A DNA stretch of 64,000 nt from Nitrosovibrio sp. Nv4. Lineage in GTDB: Bacteria > Pseudomonadota > Gammaproteobacteria > Burkholderiales > Nitrosomonadaceae. Shown here in pieces: positions 54,946 through 64,000 of this stretch (positions within the stretch are counted from its first letter, which is position 1; every line of letters starts with the position of its first letter). Below the pieces are notes generated by a model. The model did not search any database. It saw only the letters and a list, made by a program, of their open reading frames with translations, and had not been told where the DNA came from. The translations under genes and the position numbers were made by a program. Where the stretch lies: positions 372,001 through 436,000 of the forward strand of contig NZ_OCMZ01000002.1 of the NCBI RefSeq assembly GCF_900215485.1, in the 5' to 3' direction.

Positions 54946-55941
54946 ATGGAATACAAGGATTATTACAAAATCATGGGGGTTGCGCGCGGCGCCTCCCAGG
55001 ATGATATCAAGCGCGCTTACAGGAAGCTGGCGCGCAAGTATCATCCCGATGTAAGCAAGGAACCGCAAGCTGAAGTACGTTTCAAGGAACTGGGCGAAGC
55101 CTATGAAGTGCTGAAAGATCCGGAGAAACGGGTGGCTTACGACCAGCTCGGCACAAACTGGAAAGCGAATCAGGAATTTCGTCCCCCACCAGACTGGAAT
55201 ACCGGTTTCGAATTTTCCGAGCGTGGATTTCCGGGCGGCGATGCCTCGCAGTACAGCGACTTTTTCGAATCGCTGTTTGGCCGGAGCTTTCGCTCAGGCG
55301 CCAGCAGATACGGCGGCGCGACAAGTGATCGAGGGGCCGCCGGGCGGGGCGGTGCCTCGTTTCATGTCCCAGGTGAGGATCATTATGCCAAGGTAATGAT
55401 CGATCTGGAAGATTCCTACGCGGGCGCTACCCGCACCATTACCCTGCAAGTACCTGGGGTCGATGCGCAGGGACGCGTATCGACGCGCGAACACAAGCTC
55501 AATGTCGCCATTCCGCGCGGCATTCGACCGAAGCAGTATATTCGCCTCGCCGGACAAGGGGCGCCAAGCCATGGGCAGGGCAAGCGGGGCGACCTGTATC
55601 TGGAGATTGAATTCCGCCCTCATCCCCACTACCGTGTGGAAGACAGGGATGTGTATCTTGACCTGCCGGTAGCGCCGTGGGAGGCGGCGTTGGGGGCCAC
55701 CGTGAAAGTGCCTACTCCGGAAGGGATAATTGAACTCAAAATACCTCCCGATTCTGCTACTGGCCGCAAGCTGCGGTTGAAAGGCCGCGGGATTCCCGGC
55801 AAAACGCCGGGAGATTTCTATGTTGTGCTGCGAATCGTTCCGCCCCCCGCCAACGATGAAGCGGCGAAATCGTTCTACCACAGCATGGCTGAGCACTTTA
55901 AATCGTTCAACCCACGGGCTAAACTCGGAGTGCATGCATGA
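54946..55941 (+). CDS. cbpA: DnaJ-family co-chaperone CbpA
   Basis: A 331-residue type II J-protein. The J-domain (1-70) has the HPD motif in KYHPDVSK; a Gly/Phe-rich linker (about 75-130, FESLFGRSFRSGASRYGG) follows; then two beta-sandwich C-terminal domains typical of CbpA/DnaJ (KVMIDLEDSYAGATRTI, IPRGIRPKQYIRLAGQG, VPTPEGIIELKIPPDSATGRKLRLKGRGIPG). There is no zinc-finger domain, separating it from DnaJ. It stimulates DnaK ATPase and may bind DNA as in E. coli. It overlaps cbpM by four bases (ATGA). Confidence 0.92.
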   Translation: MEYKDYYKIMGVARGASQDDIKRAYRKLARKYHPDVSKEPQAEVRFKELGEAYEVLKDPEKRVAYDQLGTNWKANQEFRPPPDWNTGFEFSERGFPGGDASQYSDFFESLFGRSFRSGASRYGGATSDRGAAGRGGASFHVPGEDHYAKVMIDLEDSYAGATRTITLQVPGVDAQGRVSTREHKLNVAIPRGIRPKQYIRLAGQGAPSHGQGKRGDLYLEIEFRPHPHYRVEDRDVYLDLPVAPWEAALGATVKVPTPEGIIELKIPPDSATGRKLRLKGRGIPGKTPGDFYVVLRIVPPPANDEAAKSFYHSMAEHFKSFNPRAKLGVHA

Positions 55942-56300
55942 CGGAGAAAAACCCGCCCGGCACGTCAAACGATAAACCAGCGGAGACACCGGCCGAGCTA
56001 AGCACCATCATCATTGATGAGCAGCACACCCTCACGCTGACCGAACTCAGCCACGCCTGCGCAGTACAGAGCGGCTATATTGTCGAATTGGTTGACGAAG
56101 GCCTGCTCACCCCCGAAACCGTGGACGAGCATGAACCACATCGCTGGCGCTTTACCGGCACACAGATGCGCCGTGCCAGAGTGGCCTCCCGGCTGCAAAA
56201 TGATCTCGGCATCAATCTCGCGGGGGTAGCGCTGGCCCTGCAATTGCTGGAGGAAGTTGAAGTTCTTCGGGCGCGGCTCGAGGCGATGGATAGAGAGTGA
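55938..56300 (+). CDS. cbpM: Chaperone modulator CbpM
   Basis: A 120-residue protein of the CbpM/MerR-like family. After a disordered N-terminus, LTLTELSHACAVQSGYIVELVDEGLLTPETVDEHEPHRWRFTGTQMRRARVASRLQNDLGINLAGVALALQLLEEVE gives the winged-helix-like domain that binds the CbpA J-domain and blocks it. A C-terminal coiled coil follows. It is translationally coupled to cbpA by an ATGA overlap. Confidence 0.9.
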   Translation: MTEKNPPGTSNDKPAETPAELSTIIIDEQHTLTLTELSHACAVQSGYIVELVDEGLLTPETVDEHEPHRWRFTGTQMRRARVASRLQNDLGINLAGVALALQLLEEVEVLRARLEAMDRE

Positions 56301-56772
56301 TATTGCGGGTTGATGCCCGCCTCTGGAATTGTCATCGAAGTCTTTCCAACCCGCGCAGATCTTCCGTCGAGCTGAAAACGGCAAGGAAAATACAAGAATT
56401 GGGCGGCCGTCAAAAACACAAATCTGCTCCTTCCATATCTCCGGCAACGGCCGTTAATTTCCTGATCATCGATATCCATCGCCTGGACGGTAGTTGTAAT
56501 CATTGCCCTGCTGGCTCCAGCCCATCCTTGCTGCCACTGAGGCAAGACATCTGGCAAGACATCTGTTATCCCCGGTTTTCGTTTATGTTCGACAACGAAC
56601 GGAAGACCTGTCCCAGCAGGAGCATATTCGCCTGATCGGCAAGGACCGGTTTTGTTAGGCTTTGCGTTCGCTCGGCAGCGGCGGCGCATCACAAATAATT
56701 TGCATTGCTTCAGAATTTCGGGTTCCTGAGAGGCGGAGCAATTAAACCCATTGAATGAATCAGGAGTTGATA
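56301..56772. other. Intergenic region after cbpM
   Basis: About 470 bases. A small stem (GCGGG / CCCGC, 56307-56322) just after cbpM may help terminate. Then no coding signal until CAGGAG before 56773. Confidence 0.35.
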
Positions 56773-57114
56773 ATGGAAAAAGACCCATTGATCAAGTTAA
56801 CCTGGCGCGGCCATGAAACAATCGAATCCATACCTGCGCTGCTGGATCATGCGCGAAAACTGGAGATAACTCTCCCCTCGAACTATAACCATTCTTTGTT
56901 CAGTGCGTTGCATCGCGACGAACCCGCGGCTCAGCTGGAAGAAATTGATGTCTCCGGCGGTCCGGAACTCCTCGCACGCGTTGCAACCGTCAGTGGTCTT
57001 GAAGAATTTGCCACGCTCACTCGCCCGTTAACCGCCGCCCGAGCTACGATACAGGTCGAGAGTCCGCCAAAAGTTATCATCACGCTTCCTGCCGGGAATA
57101 CCGAAGGGAAATGA
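56773..57114 (+). CDS. Hypothetical protein in the PLD-VTT operon
   Basis: A 113-residue soluble protein with no signal peptide. It has mixed alpha/beta prediction: KLTWRGHETIESIPALLDHARKLEITLP and a C-terminal strand PPKVIITLPAG. I do not recognise a family. The ATG at 56773 has CAGGAG upstream. The stop codon overlaps the start of the PLD-VTT gene by four bases (ATGA), so translation of the two is coupled and a functional link to that membrane enzyme is likely. Confidence 0.65.
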   Translation: MEKDPLIKLTWRGHETIESIPALLDHARKLEITLPSNYNHSLFSALHRDEPAAQLEEIDVSGGPELLARVATVSGLEEFATLTRPLTAARATIQVESPPKVIITLPAGNTEGK

Positions 57115-59255
57115 CTCGCCCTGCCATTCTAAAACCGGGGGATAACTGCTGGCGCATGGAACGCGCTGATCGGGCCGCCTTTATCGTGGATGGAGCTGAT
57201 TTCTTCAAGGCTTTCCGCGAAACGGTAAAACAGGCGCAGCGCTCGGTGCTGATCATTGCATGGGACATCGATAGCCGGGTGAAGCTCGTGCGGGAAGGTG
57301 AATCGGACGGCCTGCCAGTCGAACTGGGCGATTTTCTCACCAGCATGGTCAAGCGCAACAGTAAGCTCGACATACACATACTGGACTGGGATTTCGTCAT
57401 GATCTTTGCCCCGGACCGTGAATGGCTGCCGCTTTACAAAGAGAAATGGAACGGTCATCCGCGCCTGCATTTTTGCCTGGATGACCGACATCCGACCGGG
57501 GCGTGCCATCATCAGAAAATCGTGGTGGTTGATGATCAAATCGCATTCGCAGGTGGGCTGGATTTGACACTGGGCCGCTGGGATACTCCCCAACACACGC
57601 CTTGCGATCCCCGCCGGCGGGACCTTGAATCAGAACAGGTGCCGCAACCTTATCACGACATCCAGATGATGGTCAGCGGTCCGGCCGCGGCTGCGCTTGG
57701 GGAACTCGCGCGGGAACGCTGGCGCCATGCAACAGGCGCGACTCTTCCCGCACCCCGGATCCAGGCCGAGGCAAACTACTGGCCGGCCTATCTGGCGCCG
57801 GATGTGGAAAATGTGGACGTTGCAATTTGCCGGACTGTTCCCAAGTACGAGAACCAGGCGGAGGTGCGGGAAGTGGAGCGGCTTCTGGTCGATGCCATCG
57901 CAGCCGCCCGCCAGTCGATATATATCGAAGCCCAATATTTTACAGCACATAAGATTACTGCTGCCCTTGCGAAGCGCCTGAAGGAGGAAGACGGCCCGGA
58001 AGTGGCCGTGCTGTTGCCGGAACACACCGTCGGCTGGCTGTCGAAAACCACCATGGACGTCCTGCGCGAGCGCTCATTCCGGCAACTCCTGAAAGCAGAT
58101 CACTACAACCGATTGCGGCTTTATGAGCCCTGCATACCCGGTCTTGATGATGAATGCGTCAACATACACTCCAAGGTTACGATAATAGACGATGAACTGC
58201 TCCGCATAGGCTCGGCAAACCTCAATAATCGTTCAATGGGCCTGGATACCGAATGCGATCTTGTGATTGAGGCAAATGGCAAGCCCCATATACGCAGCGC
58301 TATTCATGCCTTCCGCAACCGCTTGCTGGAAGAGCATTTAGGCATGGAAGCAAGCAGAATAGAAGAGCGACTCGCACAAGAGGGATCCCTGATCCGCACT
58401 ATCGAATCGCTTCGCGGCTCTGGGCGCACCGTGCGCCCACTGACGTTTCGCGTGACACCGGAGATGGACGCGTGGGTACCGGATGATGATTTCGTTGACC
58501 CCGGCCAACCTATGGATCCGAGCGAACTGATGAAAGAGTTTGTTCCCGAAGAAGAACGCGGACCGGTGCGCAATCATATCTTTTTGATCTTGACGATACT
58601 CGCCGCCATTCTTGGGCTGGCCGCCATGTGGCAATGGTCGCCCCTGAGAGAATGGGTCAATGTCGACAATCTGGTCGGCTTCGCCGCCGAATTCGAGCAG
58701 GCGCCGAGCGCGCCACTATTGACCCTTGGCGTTTTCCTTATCAGCGGTATAATTGCGTTTCCCCTTACGGTGCTCATCGTTGTCTGCGTGCTGGTGTTTG
58801 GTCCGTGGCAGGGTTTTCTCTATTCAATGCTTGGTGCGCTGTTGAGTGCGGTATCCACCTATGGACTGGGTCATTTGCTGGGCCGCAACACGGTGCGGCG
58901 ATTTGCCGGCAAGAAACTTCACGAACTGAACAAGCGGCTCGCCCGACGCGGGTTAATGACCATTATCGTTGTCCGGATCATTCCATTTGCCCCGTTTTCG
59001 GTCATCAACATGATCGCCGGCGCCTCCAAAATCCGTTTCCGGGATTTTGTCATCGGCAGCGCCATTGGCATGCTGCCCGGAATCGTCGGCATATCACTGT
59101 TTACGGATCGGCTGGCTGCCACCATCCAGGAACCTGATCTGCCAGCCTTCGCCATATTGGTGGCGGTTGTCGGGGTCATTATCGTCGCGGGCTGGACATT
59201 CTGGCGGTGGGAAGAGCGCCACCGGAACCCCAGGCTACGAGCTCAGTCAGATTGA
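57111..59255 (+). CDS. Phospholipase D-type enzyme fused to VTT membrane domain
   Basis: A 714-residue protein. The N-terminal half is a PLD/cardiolipin-synthase-like module with two HKD motifs: H134-x-K136-x4-D141 in CHHQKIVVVDDQIAFAGGLDL, and HSKVTIIDDELLRIGSANLNNRS near residue 350. A linker then leads to six or so hydrophobic helices (about 485-700) with a VTT/DedA-like domain: GIIAFPLTVLIVVCVLVFGPWQGFLYSMLGALLSAVSTYGLGHLLGR and VVRIIPFAPFSVINMIAGASKIRF. Predicted to act on phospholipids at the inner membrane, with the VTT part possibly moving lipid. Followed by an EEP-family gene. Confidence 0.88.
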   Translation: MTRPAILKPGDNCWRMERADRAAFIVDGADFFKAFRETVKQAQRSVLIIAWDIDSRVKLVREGESDGLPVELGDFLTSMVKRNSKLDIHILDWDFVMIFAPDREWLPLYKEKWNGHPRLHFCLDDRHPTGACHHQKIVVVDDQIAFAGGLDLTLGRWDTPQHTPCDPRRRDLESEQVPQPYHDIQMMVSGPAAAALGELARERWRHATGATLPAPRIQAEANYWPAYLAPDVENVDVAICRTVPKYENQAEVREVERLLVDAIAAARQSIYIEAQYFTAHKITAALAKRLKEEDGPEVAVLLPEHTVGWLSKTTMDVLRERSFRQLLKADHYNRLRLYEPCIPGLDDECVNIHSKVTIIDDELLRIGSANLNNRSMGLDTECDLVIEANGKPHIRSAIHAFRNRLLEEHLGMEASRIEERLAQEGSLIRTIESLRGSGRTVRPLTFRVTPEMDAWVPDDDFVDPGQPMDPSELMKEFVPEEERGPVRNHIFLILTILAAILGLAAMWQWSPLREWVNVDNLVGFAAEFEQAPSAPLLTLGVFLISGIIAFPLTVLIVVCVLVFGPWQGFLYSMLGALLSAVSTYGLGHLLGRNTVRRFAGKKLHELNKRLARRGLMTIIVVRIIPFAPFSVINMIAGASKIRFRDFVIGSAIGMLPGIVGISLFTDRLAATIQEPDLPAFAILVAVVGVIIVAGWTFWRWEERHRNPRLRAQSD

Positions 59256-59358
59256 GCGAGTGCACAGCATTTTTCCAGCGCGGTATAACGCTGCATCTGC
59301 CCACTTTGCCGCCACCTGTGTTTCAGGCACAAGAAATTTCAAGGTTTTTATCCGCTCC

Positions 59359-60045
59359 ATGAACCTGACACTGGCCACCTATAACATACATGCATGCATT
59401 GGCACGGACAGACGCTTCGATCCTGACCGCATCGTCCGCGTGCTGCAGGAACTGAATGCCGATGTAGTGGCCTTGCAAGAGGTGGAGCATCATGACGTCG
59501 ATGGTTATGATTTGCTGGATTACCTGGCGGAAAAAACGGGCTTGACAGCTATTGCCGGCCCTACGCTGAAGCGTGAAACCCGCCACTACGGCAACGCCAT
59601 ATTGACCAGGCTCCCCGTCATGGCGGTAAACCGCGTCGACCTGACCCTGCCTGGACGCGAGGCGCGGGGAGCGATTGATGTCACCCTTGCCGGCAATGAG
59701 CGGCGCGTGCAGGTTGTGGCAACGCATCTTGGGCTCAGGCCCTGGGAACGGCGTCAGCAGGTTCGCCGCTTGCTCGAACTGTTCGAAATCGGTCTTACAG
59801 ATACTTATGTGCTGATGGGTGACCTGAACGAATGGTTCCTGTGGGGACGCCCTGTGCGTTGGCTGCACGCGCACTTCAAGCACGCTCCACATCCTCCGAC
59901 GTTCCCCTCGCGCCGTCCTTTCATGGCGCTCGATCGCATGTGGGTACACCCCCGCCGCCGGCTCACAAAACTGGAAGCTCACGCGAGCGGCCTTGCGCGC
60001 CTTGCCTCCGACCACCTACCGTTGAAAGCCGTTGTTGAAATCTGA
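59359..60045 (+). CDS. Endonuclease/exonuclease/phosphatase-family protein (YbhP-like)
   Basis: A 228-residue cytoplasmic protein with the EEP fold: LATYNIHACIGTD (metal/phosphate Asn-His), ADVVALQEVEHH (metal Glu), NAILTRLPV, VVATHLGLRPWERRQQVR, VLMGDLNEWFLWG (Asp and Asn) and ASDHLPLKAVV (catalytic His). All key residues of the superfamily are present. It starts 103 bases after the PLD-VTT gene; the same pairing occurs in E. coli, where ybhP lies next to clsB. Probably hydrolyses a phosphodiester, perhaps a lipid-derived one. The frame opens earlier, at 59047, inside the previous gene; the ATG at 59359 matches the domain start. Confidence 0.85.
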   Translation: MNLTLATYNIHACIGTDRRFDPDRIVRVLQELNADVVALQEVEHHDVDGYDLLDYLAEKTGLTAIAGPTLKRETRHYGNAILTRLPVMAVNRVDLTLPGREARGAIDVTLAGNERRVQVVATHLGLRPWERRQQVRRLLELFEIGLTDTYVLMGDLNEWFLWGRPVRWLHAHFKHAPHPPTFPSRRPFMALDRMWVHPRRRLTKLEAHASGLARLASDHLPLKAVVEI

Positions 60046-60425
60046 TTTGTGAGGCTGGCCTCAAGTATTCATTGTCGCGCACGTCAAAAGATCGTGAATT
60101 TCCAGAAAAACTCGGCAACCTCAGATTTATCTCTGGATGTTATATCGGAGATGGCTTCGCCCGCTCCCCGAATTTTGCACTACGTGTACAACCGCACAGA
60201 TAACATGCGCCCGAGAGCACATTATTTCCCCACGAGTACAATTTGTCGCCTTATTTGATTCGACCTGTCTGCTCTTGCAGGTACGCGTTATGGTAAAGGC
60301 GGACTTGTCTCCATTTGTCGAGCAATCTTTCGTAAACTCAAGCGTTCGGTTGGCATAAATTCCCAAACTCGCGGTGCGACAGCCTTCCGGACGGCGAAGC
60401 GGTATTCACCTGGAGGAGACTCAAA
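60046..60425. other. Intergenic region
   Basis: About 380 bases. GGAGGAG at about 60413 is the ribosome site for the next gene. No other feature found. Confidence 0.35.
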
Positions 60426-60971
60426 ATGATAGGAAAAATTGTAACGCTCGCTGCGGTTGCCGCAGGCGGGGTCTTGTTATCCAAGAAGTTCAAAAATTCC
60501 CGGCACTCTGAGAAAACGTCGACCATGGAAGATTCGATCGAAGTTAATGTGCCGGTAAGTACTGCATATAACCAGTGGACTCAATTTGAAGAATTTCCCA
60601 AGTTCATGAAAGGTGTGCGCGAAGTACGGCAGCTTGATGACACCCACGTGCACTGGCGGGTTGAGATCGGCGGTAAAGAGGAACAATGGGATGCCGAGAT
60701 CACGGAACAGGTGCCGGATACACGGATCGCCTGGCGAAGCACGAGCGGAGCCAAGAACGAGGGCGTCGTAAAGTTCTATAAAATCGCCGATTCTGTAACC
60801 CGGGTCGTGCTACAAATGGATTACGGCCCGAAGGGCTTGGTTGAAGAAATTGGCGACGCATTAGGGATGGTCAAGATGCGCACGAGCGGAGATCTGAGGC
60901 GTTTCAAGGAATACATAGAAAGCCGCGGGAAAGAAACCGGAGAGTGGCGCGGCTCCGTGCCCCAGCACTAA
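60426..60971 (+). CDS. Membrane-anchored SRPBCC (cyclase/dehydrase-like) protein
   Basis: A 181-residue protein with a short N-terminal hydrophobic segment (about 3-19) and an SRPBCC/START-like domain: SIEVNVPVSTAYNQWTQFEEFPKFMKGVREVRQLDDTHVHWRVEIGGKEEQWDAEITEQVPDTRIAWRSTSG, then GVVKFYKIADSVTRVVLQMDYGPKG. The helix-grip cavity of this fold binds hydrophobic ligands. Similar proteins are common in environmental proteobacteria and often stress-linked, but the ligand is unknown. GGAGGAG precedes the ATG. Confidence 0.82.
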   Translation: MIGKIVTLAAVAAGGVLLSKKFKNSRHSEKTSTMEDSIEVNVPVSTAYNQWTQFEEFPKFMKGVREVRQLDDTHVHWRVEIGGKEEQWDAEITEQVPDTRIAWRSTSGAKNEGVVKFYKIADSVTRVVLQMDYGPKGLVEEIGDALGMVKMRTSGDLRRFKEYIESRGKETGEWRGSVPQH

Positions 60972-61408
60972 CTCAGAGTAGGCCCCGGCCTGATGAACCG
61001 ATCATATGCGTTGGCGTATTCGCGCGGCAGTGATCCTGAAATCAGGCTGTGTCTATTCCGCGTCCCCATGCACCTAACTCAGCCGTAAGAATCAGTGGAA
61101 TCATTGCTTACACTTTTCAGGCATGTCTGCCTCCAGCGTCTCTATTTAAGCGAACTCCACTTCGCGGTAGATACTTCTGCCATAAAGCGAGAAACATCTC
61201 ATCCCTTAATTCCGTTAGCAGCCGCTTTGACAGGGTATCAGGCACTTTCAAGGGCGACCGCGTGTCGCGCCACATGGGAGGGCTGGGCAGGATAGCGATT
61301 GACCTGAAATAGTACGTCCCGGGCCGAGACACCTCCTTAAGCCCTGCCCGTTGCTTGTTGACGGGGGCCCTCAATCAGTTGGTAAGCACAAAAGCGTCAT
61401 GATGCCCA
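60972..61408. other. Intergenic region before the P-type ATPase
   Basis: About 437 bases with no coding signal. The in-frame stop TGA at 61400 sets the upstream limit of the ATPase gene. No clear ribosome site for it. Confidence 0.35.
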
Positions 61409-64000
61409 ATGAGCACTTCGAACGCGCAGCAGCATCAGAAGGATCCTTATCAGCAGACTGCCGATGAATTAATGGCCGCGCTCGGTACCGATGCGCCGAG
61501 CGGCTTGAGTGAAACCGAAGCTCGCGCGCGGCTCGACAGATACGGTAAAAACGAGCTGGCAGCCGAGGAACCCACCCCCCGTTGGAAGAAGTTCCTGGCG
61601 CAGTTTCAAAATGTGCTGGTCGTCCTGCTGCTGATTGCAACGGCGATTTCGGCAGGACTGTGGCTATATGAGCGCGAATCGGCATTGCCTTATGAAGCGA
61701 TTGCGATCTTCGCAGTCGTGCTGCTTAACGCCGCCATGGGCTATATTCAGGAAGCACGCGCGGAGGAAGCTGTAGCAGCTTTACGTGATATGTCGGCGGC
61801 GCACGCCAGTGTTATTCGAGAAGGCGCACAGCGGAGTATAGCAGCGGCGGAACTCGTGCCCGGCGATATCATCCTTGTAGAAGAGGGGGATACCATTGCG
61901 GCCGACTCACGACTGATTCAGTCGACCGCGCTGCAAACGGCGGAGGCGGCACTCACGGGTGAGAGCCTGCCGGTACCGAAAGATACAGCTGTGATTACGG
62001 AAGAGGCCGAGCTCGGCGACCGCCATAACATGATCTTCAGCGGCACGGCTGCAACTTTCGGTCGAGGGCGCGCCGTGGTCGTTGCAACTGGCATGCAGAC
62101 GCAGATGGGGCGCATCGCAGGGATGCTGAAAGAAACCCCGGTAGAGATCACGCTGCTGCAAAAGGAACTCGCTCGCGTCGGCAAGCTCCTGGGGATAATT
62201 ATTGTCATTATCGCCGTTATCATGATCGCAACGATTATCCTCATCGAGGATGTCAGCGGTTTCGCGGCGTTATTCGACGTTCTTATCCTGGGCATCGCGC
62301 TGGCCGTAGCAGCAATACCGGAAGGCTTGCCCGCGGTTGTTACAGCTGTCCTTGCCCTCGGCGTGCAGCGTATGGCGCGCAGAAACGTCATCATACGACA
62401 CCTCCCGGCAGTCGAGACACTTGGTTCGGCAACCGTTATTGCCTCAGACAAAACAGGCACATTGACGAAGAATGAGATGACAGTACGCGCCGTTGTCACC
62501 GCGAGCGGCCGGGTAGTAATGGATGGCGCGGGGTATGCACCAGGGGGTGAAGTAAGACTGCAGGGCAGTGAAGAGATCGCTGATGGCGGCACTAAGGACG
62601 ATACGGCCCGAAAGGGAGCAATAGCCGGTGCGCCGAAAATAGAGCTGGAGCGTGCGCTCGTAATCGCCCAGCGGGCCAATAATGCCGTGCTGCAGCAGCA
62701 TGACGGTCGGTGGACGGTTCAGGGCGACCCAACCGAAGGGGCGCTCATCGTCGCTTCCCGCAAGGCGGGACTGGAAGATGAGGCACTCGATGCGCGTTTC
62801 GAGCGCCTGGGCGAACTACCCTTCACATCCGACCGTAAATTGATGACGACGATTCATAAAGACACACAGAGACAGGAGCATCTGCGAGTCTTCACCAAAG
62901 GCGCACCAGACCTGTTGCTCGAGCGCTGTTCGCACGAACTTGTGGGAGAAGAGGCGAAACCACTGACCGCAAACCGCCGGGCAGCGATTCTGCAAACAAA
63001 CGAAGAGCTTGCAGGGGAAGCCCTGCGTTCACTTGGCGTCGCCTTCCGTTCTTTGCCCGCTAACGCGTTTGATGCCGACAAAGTTGACGAACGCATCGAG
63101 CAGGATCTCGTTTTCGCGGGCCTGATCGGCATGATCGATCCACCGCGTGAAGAAGCGAAGCAAGCTGTCGCCCGCGCGGCCGCGGCAGGGATACGCCCGA
63201 TAATGATAACGGGAGATCACCCCGTAACCGCAGCCGTTATCGCCGGCCAACTCGGCATTACCGAAAAAGCACGCGCGACTACCGGCGCCGAAATCGAGAA
63301 GCTTTCGGACGACGCCCTCGATCAGACAGTAAAGGAAGTATCAGTCTACGCACGCGTCAGCCCCAGACACAAGCTGCGAATCGTCGAAGCGTTGCAGCGA
63401 GGAGGAGCGATTGTGGCGATGACGGGTGATGGTGTAAATGACGCGCCCGCGCTGAAAACCGCGGATATCGGCGTCGCAATGGGCATAATGGGAACGGATG
63501 TTTCCAAGGAAGCAGCCGACATGATACTCATGGACGACAACTTCGCATCGATCGTTGCAGCGGTCGAAGAAGGACGCGCTATTTTCTCCAATATCCGCAA
63601 GTTCCTGTGGTATCTGCTCTCGTCCAACAGCGGGGAGGTGCTCGTGATGTTCTTCGGCTTGCTGCTGGCGGACATCATCGGATTGAAGGCTGAAGGACAA
63701 TCCCTCGTGCTGCCGCTGCTGGCAACGCAACTCCTGTGGATCAATCTCGTAACGGACGGCGCGCCGGCACTCGCGCTTGGCGTGGATCCTCCCAGCTCAG
63801 ATGTAATGAGCAAGCAGCCCCGTCCGCAGGACGAAGGCGTGATCACATCCCGGATGTGGTTCGGCATCCTCCTGGTAGGCGTGATCATGGGTATGGGGAC
63901 GCTGCTGGTACTCGATGCCAGCTTGCCGGGCGGTTTTATTGAAGGCTCCGGCAGCATACGCTATGCACAAACCATGGCGTTTACGACGCTGGTACTGTTT
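61409..64000 (+). CDS. Type II P-type cation ATPase, truncated by the window end
   Basis: The first 864 residues of a cation-pumping ATPase; the gene continues past the window. The N-terminal cation-ATPase domain is followed by helix M4 with VAAIPEGLPAVVTAVLALGVQRMARR, the phosphorylated Asp347 in SDKTGTLT, the nucleotide-binding KGAPDLLLERC, the hinge TGDGVNDAPALKTADIGVAMG, and M6 NLVTDGAPALALGVDPP. The PEGLP and N-x2-TD-x2-PA motifs indicate Ca2+ or Na+/K+/H+-type pumps. ATG 61409 is the first start after an in-frame TGA. Regulation unknown. Confidence 0.92.
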   Translation, partial: MSTSNAQQHQKDPYQQTADELMAALGTDAPSGLSETEARARLDRYGKNELAAEEPTPRWKKFLAQFQNVLVVLLLIATAISAGLWLYERESALPYEAIAIFAVVLLNAAMGYIQEARAEEAVAALRDMSAAHASVIREGAQRSIAAAELVPGDIILVEEGDTIAADSRLIQSTALQTAEAALTGESLPVPKDTAVITEEAELGDRHNMIFSGTAATFGRGRAVVVATGMQTQMGRIAGMLKETPVEITLLQKELARVGKLLGIIIVIIAVIMIATIILIEDVSGFAALFDVLILGIALAVAAIPEGLPAVVTAVLALGVQRMARRNVIIRHLPAVETLGSATVIASDKTGTLTKNEMTVRAVVTASGRVVMDGAGYAPGGEVRLQGSEEIADGGTKDDTARKGAIAGAPKIELERALVIAQRANNAVLQQHDGRWTVQGDPTEGALIVASRKAGLEDEALDARFERLGELPFTSDRKLMTTIHKDTQRQEHLRVFTKGAPDLLLERCSHELVGEEAKPLTANRRAAILQTNEELAGEALRSLGVAFRSLPANAFDADKVDERIEQDLVFAGLIGMIDPPREEAKQAVARAAAAGIRPIMITGDHPVTAAVIAGQLGITEKARATTGAEIEKLSDDALDQTVKEVSVYARVSPRHKLRIVEALQRGGAIVAMTGDGVNDAPALKTADIGVAMGIMGTDVSKEAADMILMDDNFASIVAAVEEGRAIFSNIRKFLWYLLSSNSGEVLVMFFGLLLADIIGLKAEGQSLVLPLLATQLLWINLVTDGAPALALGVDPPSSDVMSKQPRPQDEGVITSRMWFGILLVGVIMGMGTLLVLDASLPGGFIEGSGSIRYAQTMAFTTLVLF

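Noticed and set aside
61918-62679. Open frame of 253 codons on the minus strand inside the P-type ATPase gene
   Set aside because: It lies antisense to a region with unmistakable ATPase motifs; it has Ser/Thr/Ala/Arg-rich composition typical of antisense frames in GC-rich genes and no ribosome site.
1-64000. tRNA or rRNA genes
   Set aside because: No stretch read as a tRNA cloverleaf or rRNA segment on either strand by eye; a tRNA scan would confirm.

Overview
The window looks like a chromosomal segment of a Gram-negative betaproteobacterium, most likely a Nitrosospira-like member of the Nitrosomonadaceae. This placement is inferred from gene style: two PEP-CTERM proteins, many c-type cytochrome, flavin and stress genes, and protein sequences resembling those of ammonia oxidisers. 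No rRNA, tRNA or ammonia-oxidation gene is present to prove it. Gene density is moderate, with many 300-900 base intergenic stretches, and I see no intact mobile element, phage or CRISPR array.

Bases 1-11,700: the 3' part of a secreted hypothetical, a Bor-like lipoprotein and a sugar-lactone-oxidase-type flavoprotein lie on the plus strand. Facing them is a long minus-strand run. Read in its own direction it holds a small cytochrome c, an unknown protein with a twin-arginine leader, a 4-cresol dehydrogenase/vanillyl-alcohol-oxidase-type flavoprotein, a zinc alcohol dehydrogenase, an FMN reductase, a hemerythrin protein, an FmdE-like protein and a thiamine-diphosphate (pyruvate oxidase/acetolactate synthase type) enzyme. 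The first four make a plausible periplasmic-to-cytoplasmic oxidation route for a phenolic or benzylic alcohol.

Bases 11,700-23,800: surface and stress genes. These are a BON protein, a large type V autotransporter, a PEP-CTERM protein, a DUF4142 protein, several small hydrophilic or glycine-rich proteins, a large-subunit catalase with a DJ-1/PfpI tail, a decayed thioredoxin-reductase-like pseudogene, a KGG-repeat stress protein with a strong terminator, and a short-chain dehydrogenase.

Bases 24,000-36,800: two divergently transcribed soluble hybrid histidine kinases whose shared upstream region carries a 16-base tandem repeat. They are followed by a second PEP-CTERM protein, a cysteine-rich peptide with two CX3C hairpin motifs, an anchored alpha/beta hydrolase, a fatty acid desaturase divergent from a MarR-like regulator with paired palindromes between them, a DAO-Rieske fusion oxidoreductase and a lipoprotein.

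Bases 36,900-54,300: a globin-coupled-type diguanylate cyclase that appears to lack the haem ligand, pyruvate kinase, an MgtC-like protein, a RoxA-like dihaem cytochrome, SelO, two small envelope proteins including a His/Gly-rich one, an EgtB homologue without EgtD nearby, a lipoprotein, MetY and a large MscS-type channel.

Bases 54,900-64,000: cbpA-cbpM chaperone genes, then a hypothetical, a phospholipase D-VTT fusion (cardiolipin-synthase-like) and an endonuclease/exonuclease/phosphatase-family protein, resembling the enterobacterial clsB-ybhP association. The window ends with an anchored SRPBCC protein and a type II P-type cation ATPase that runs off the end.
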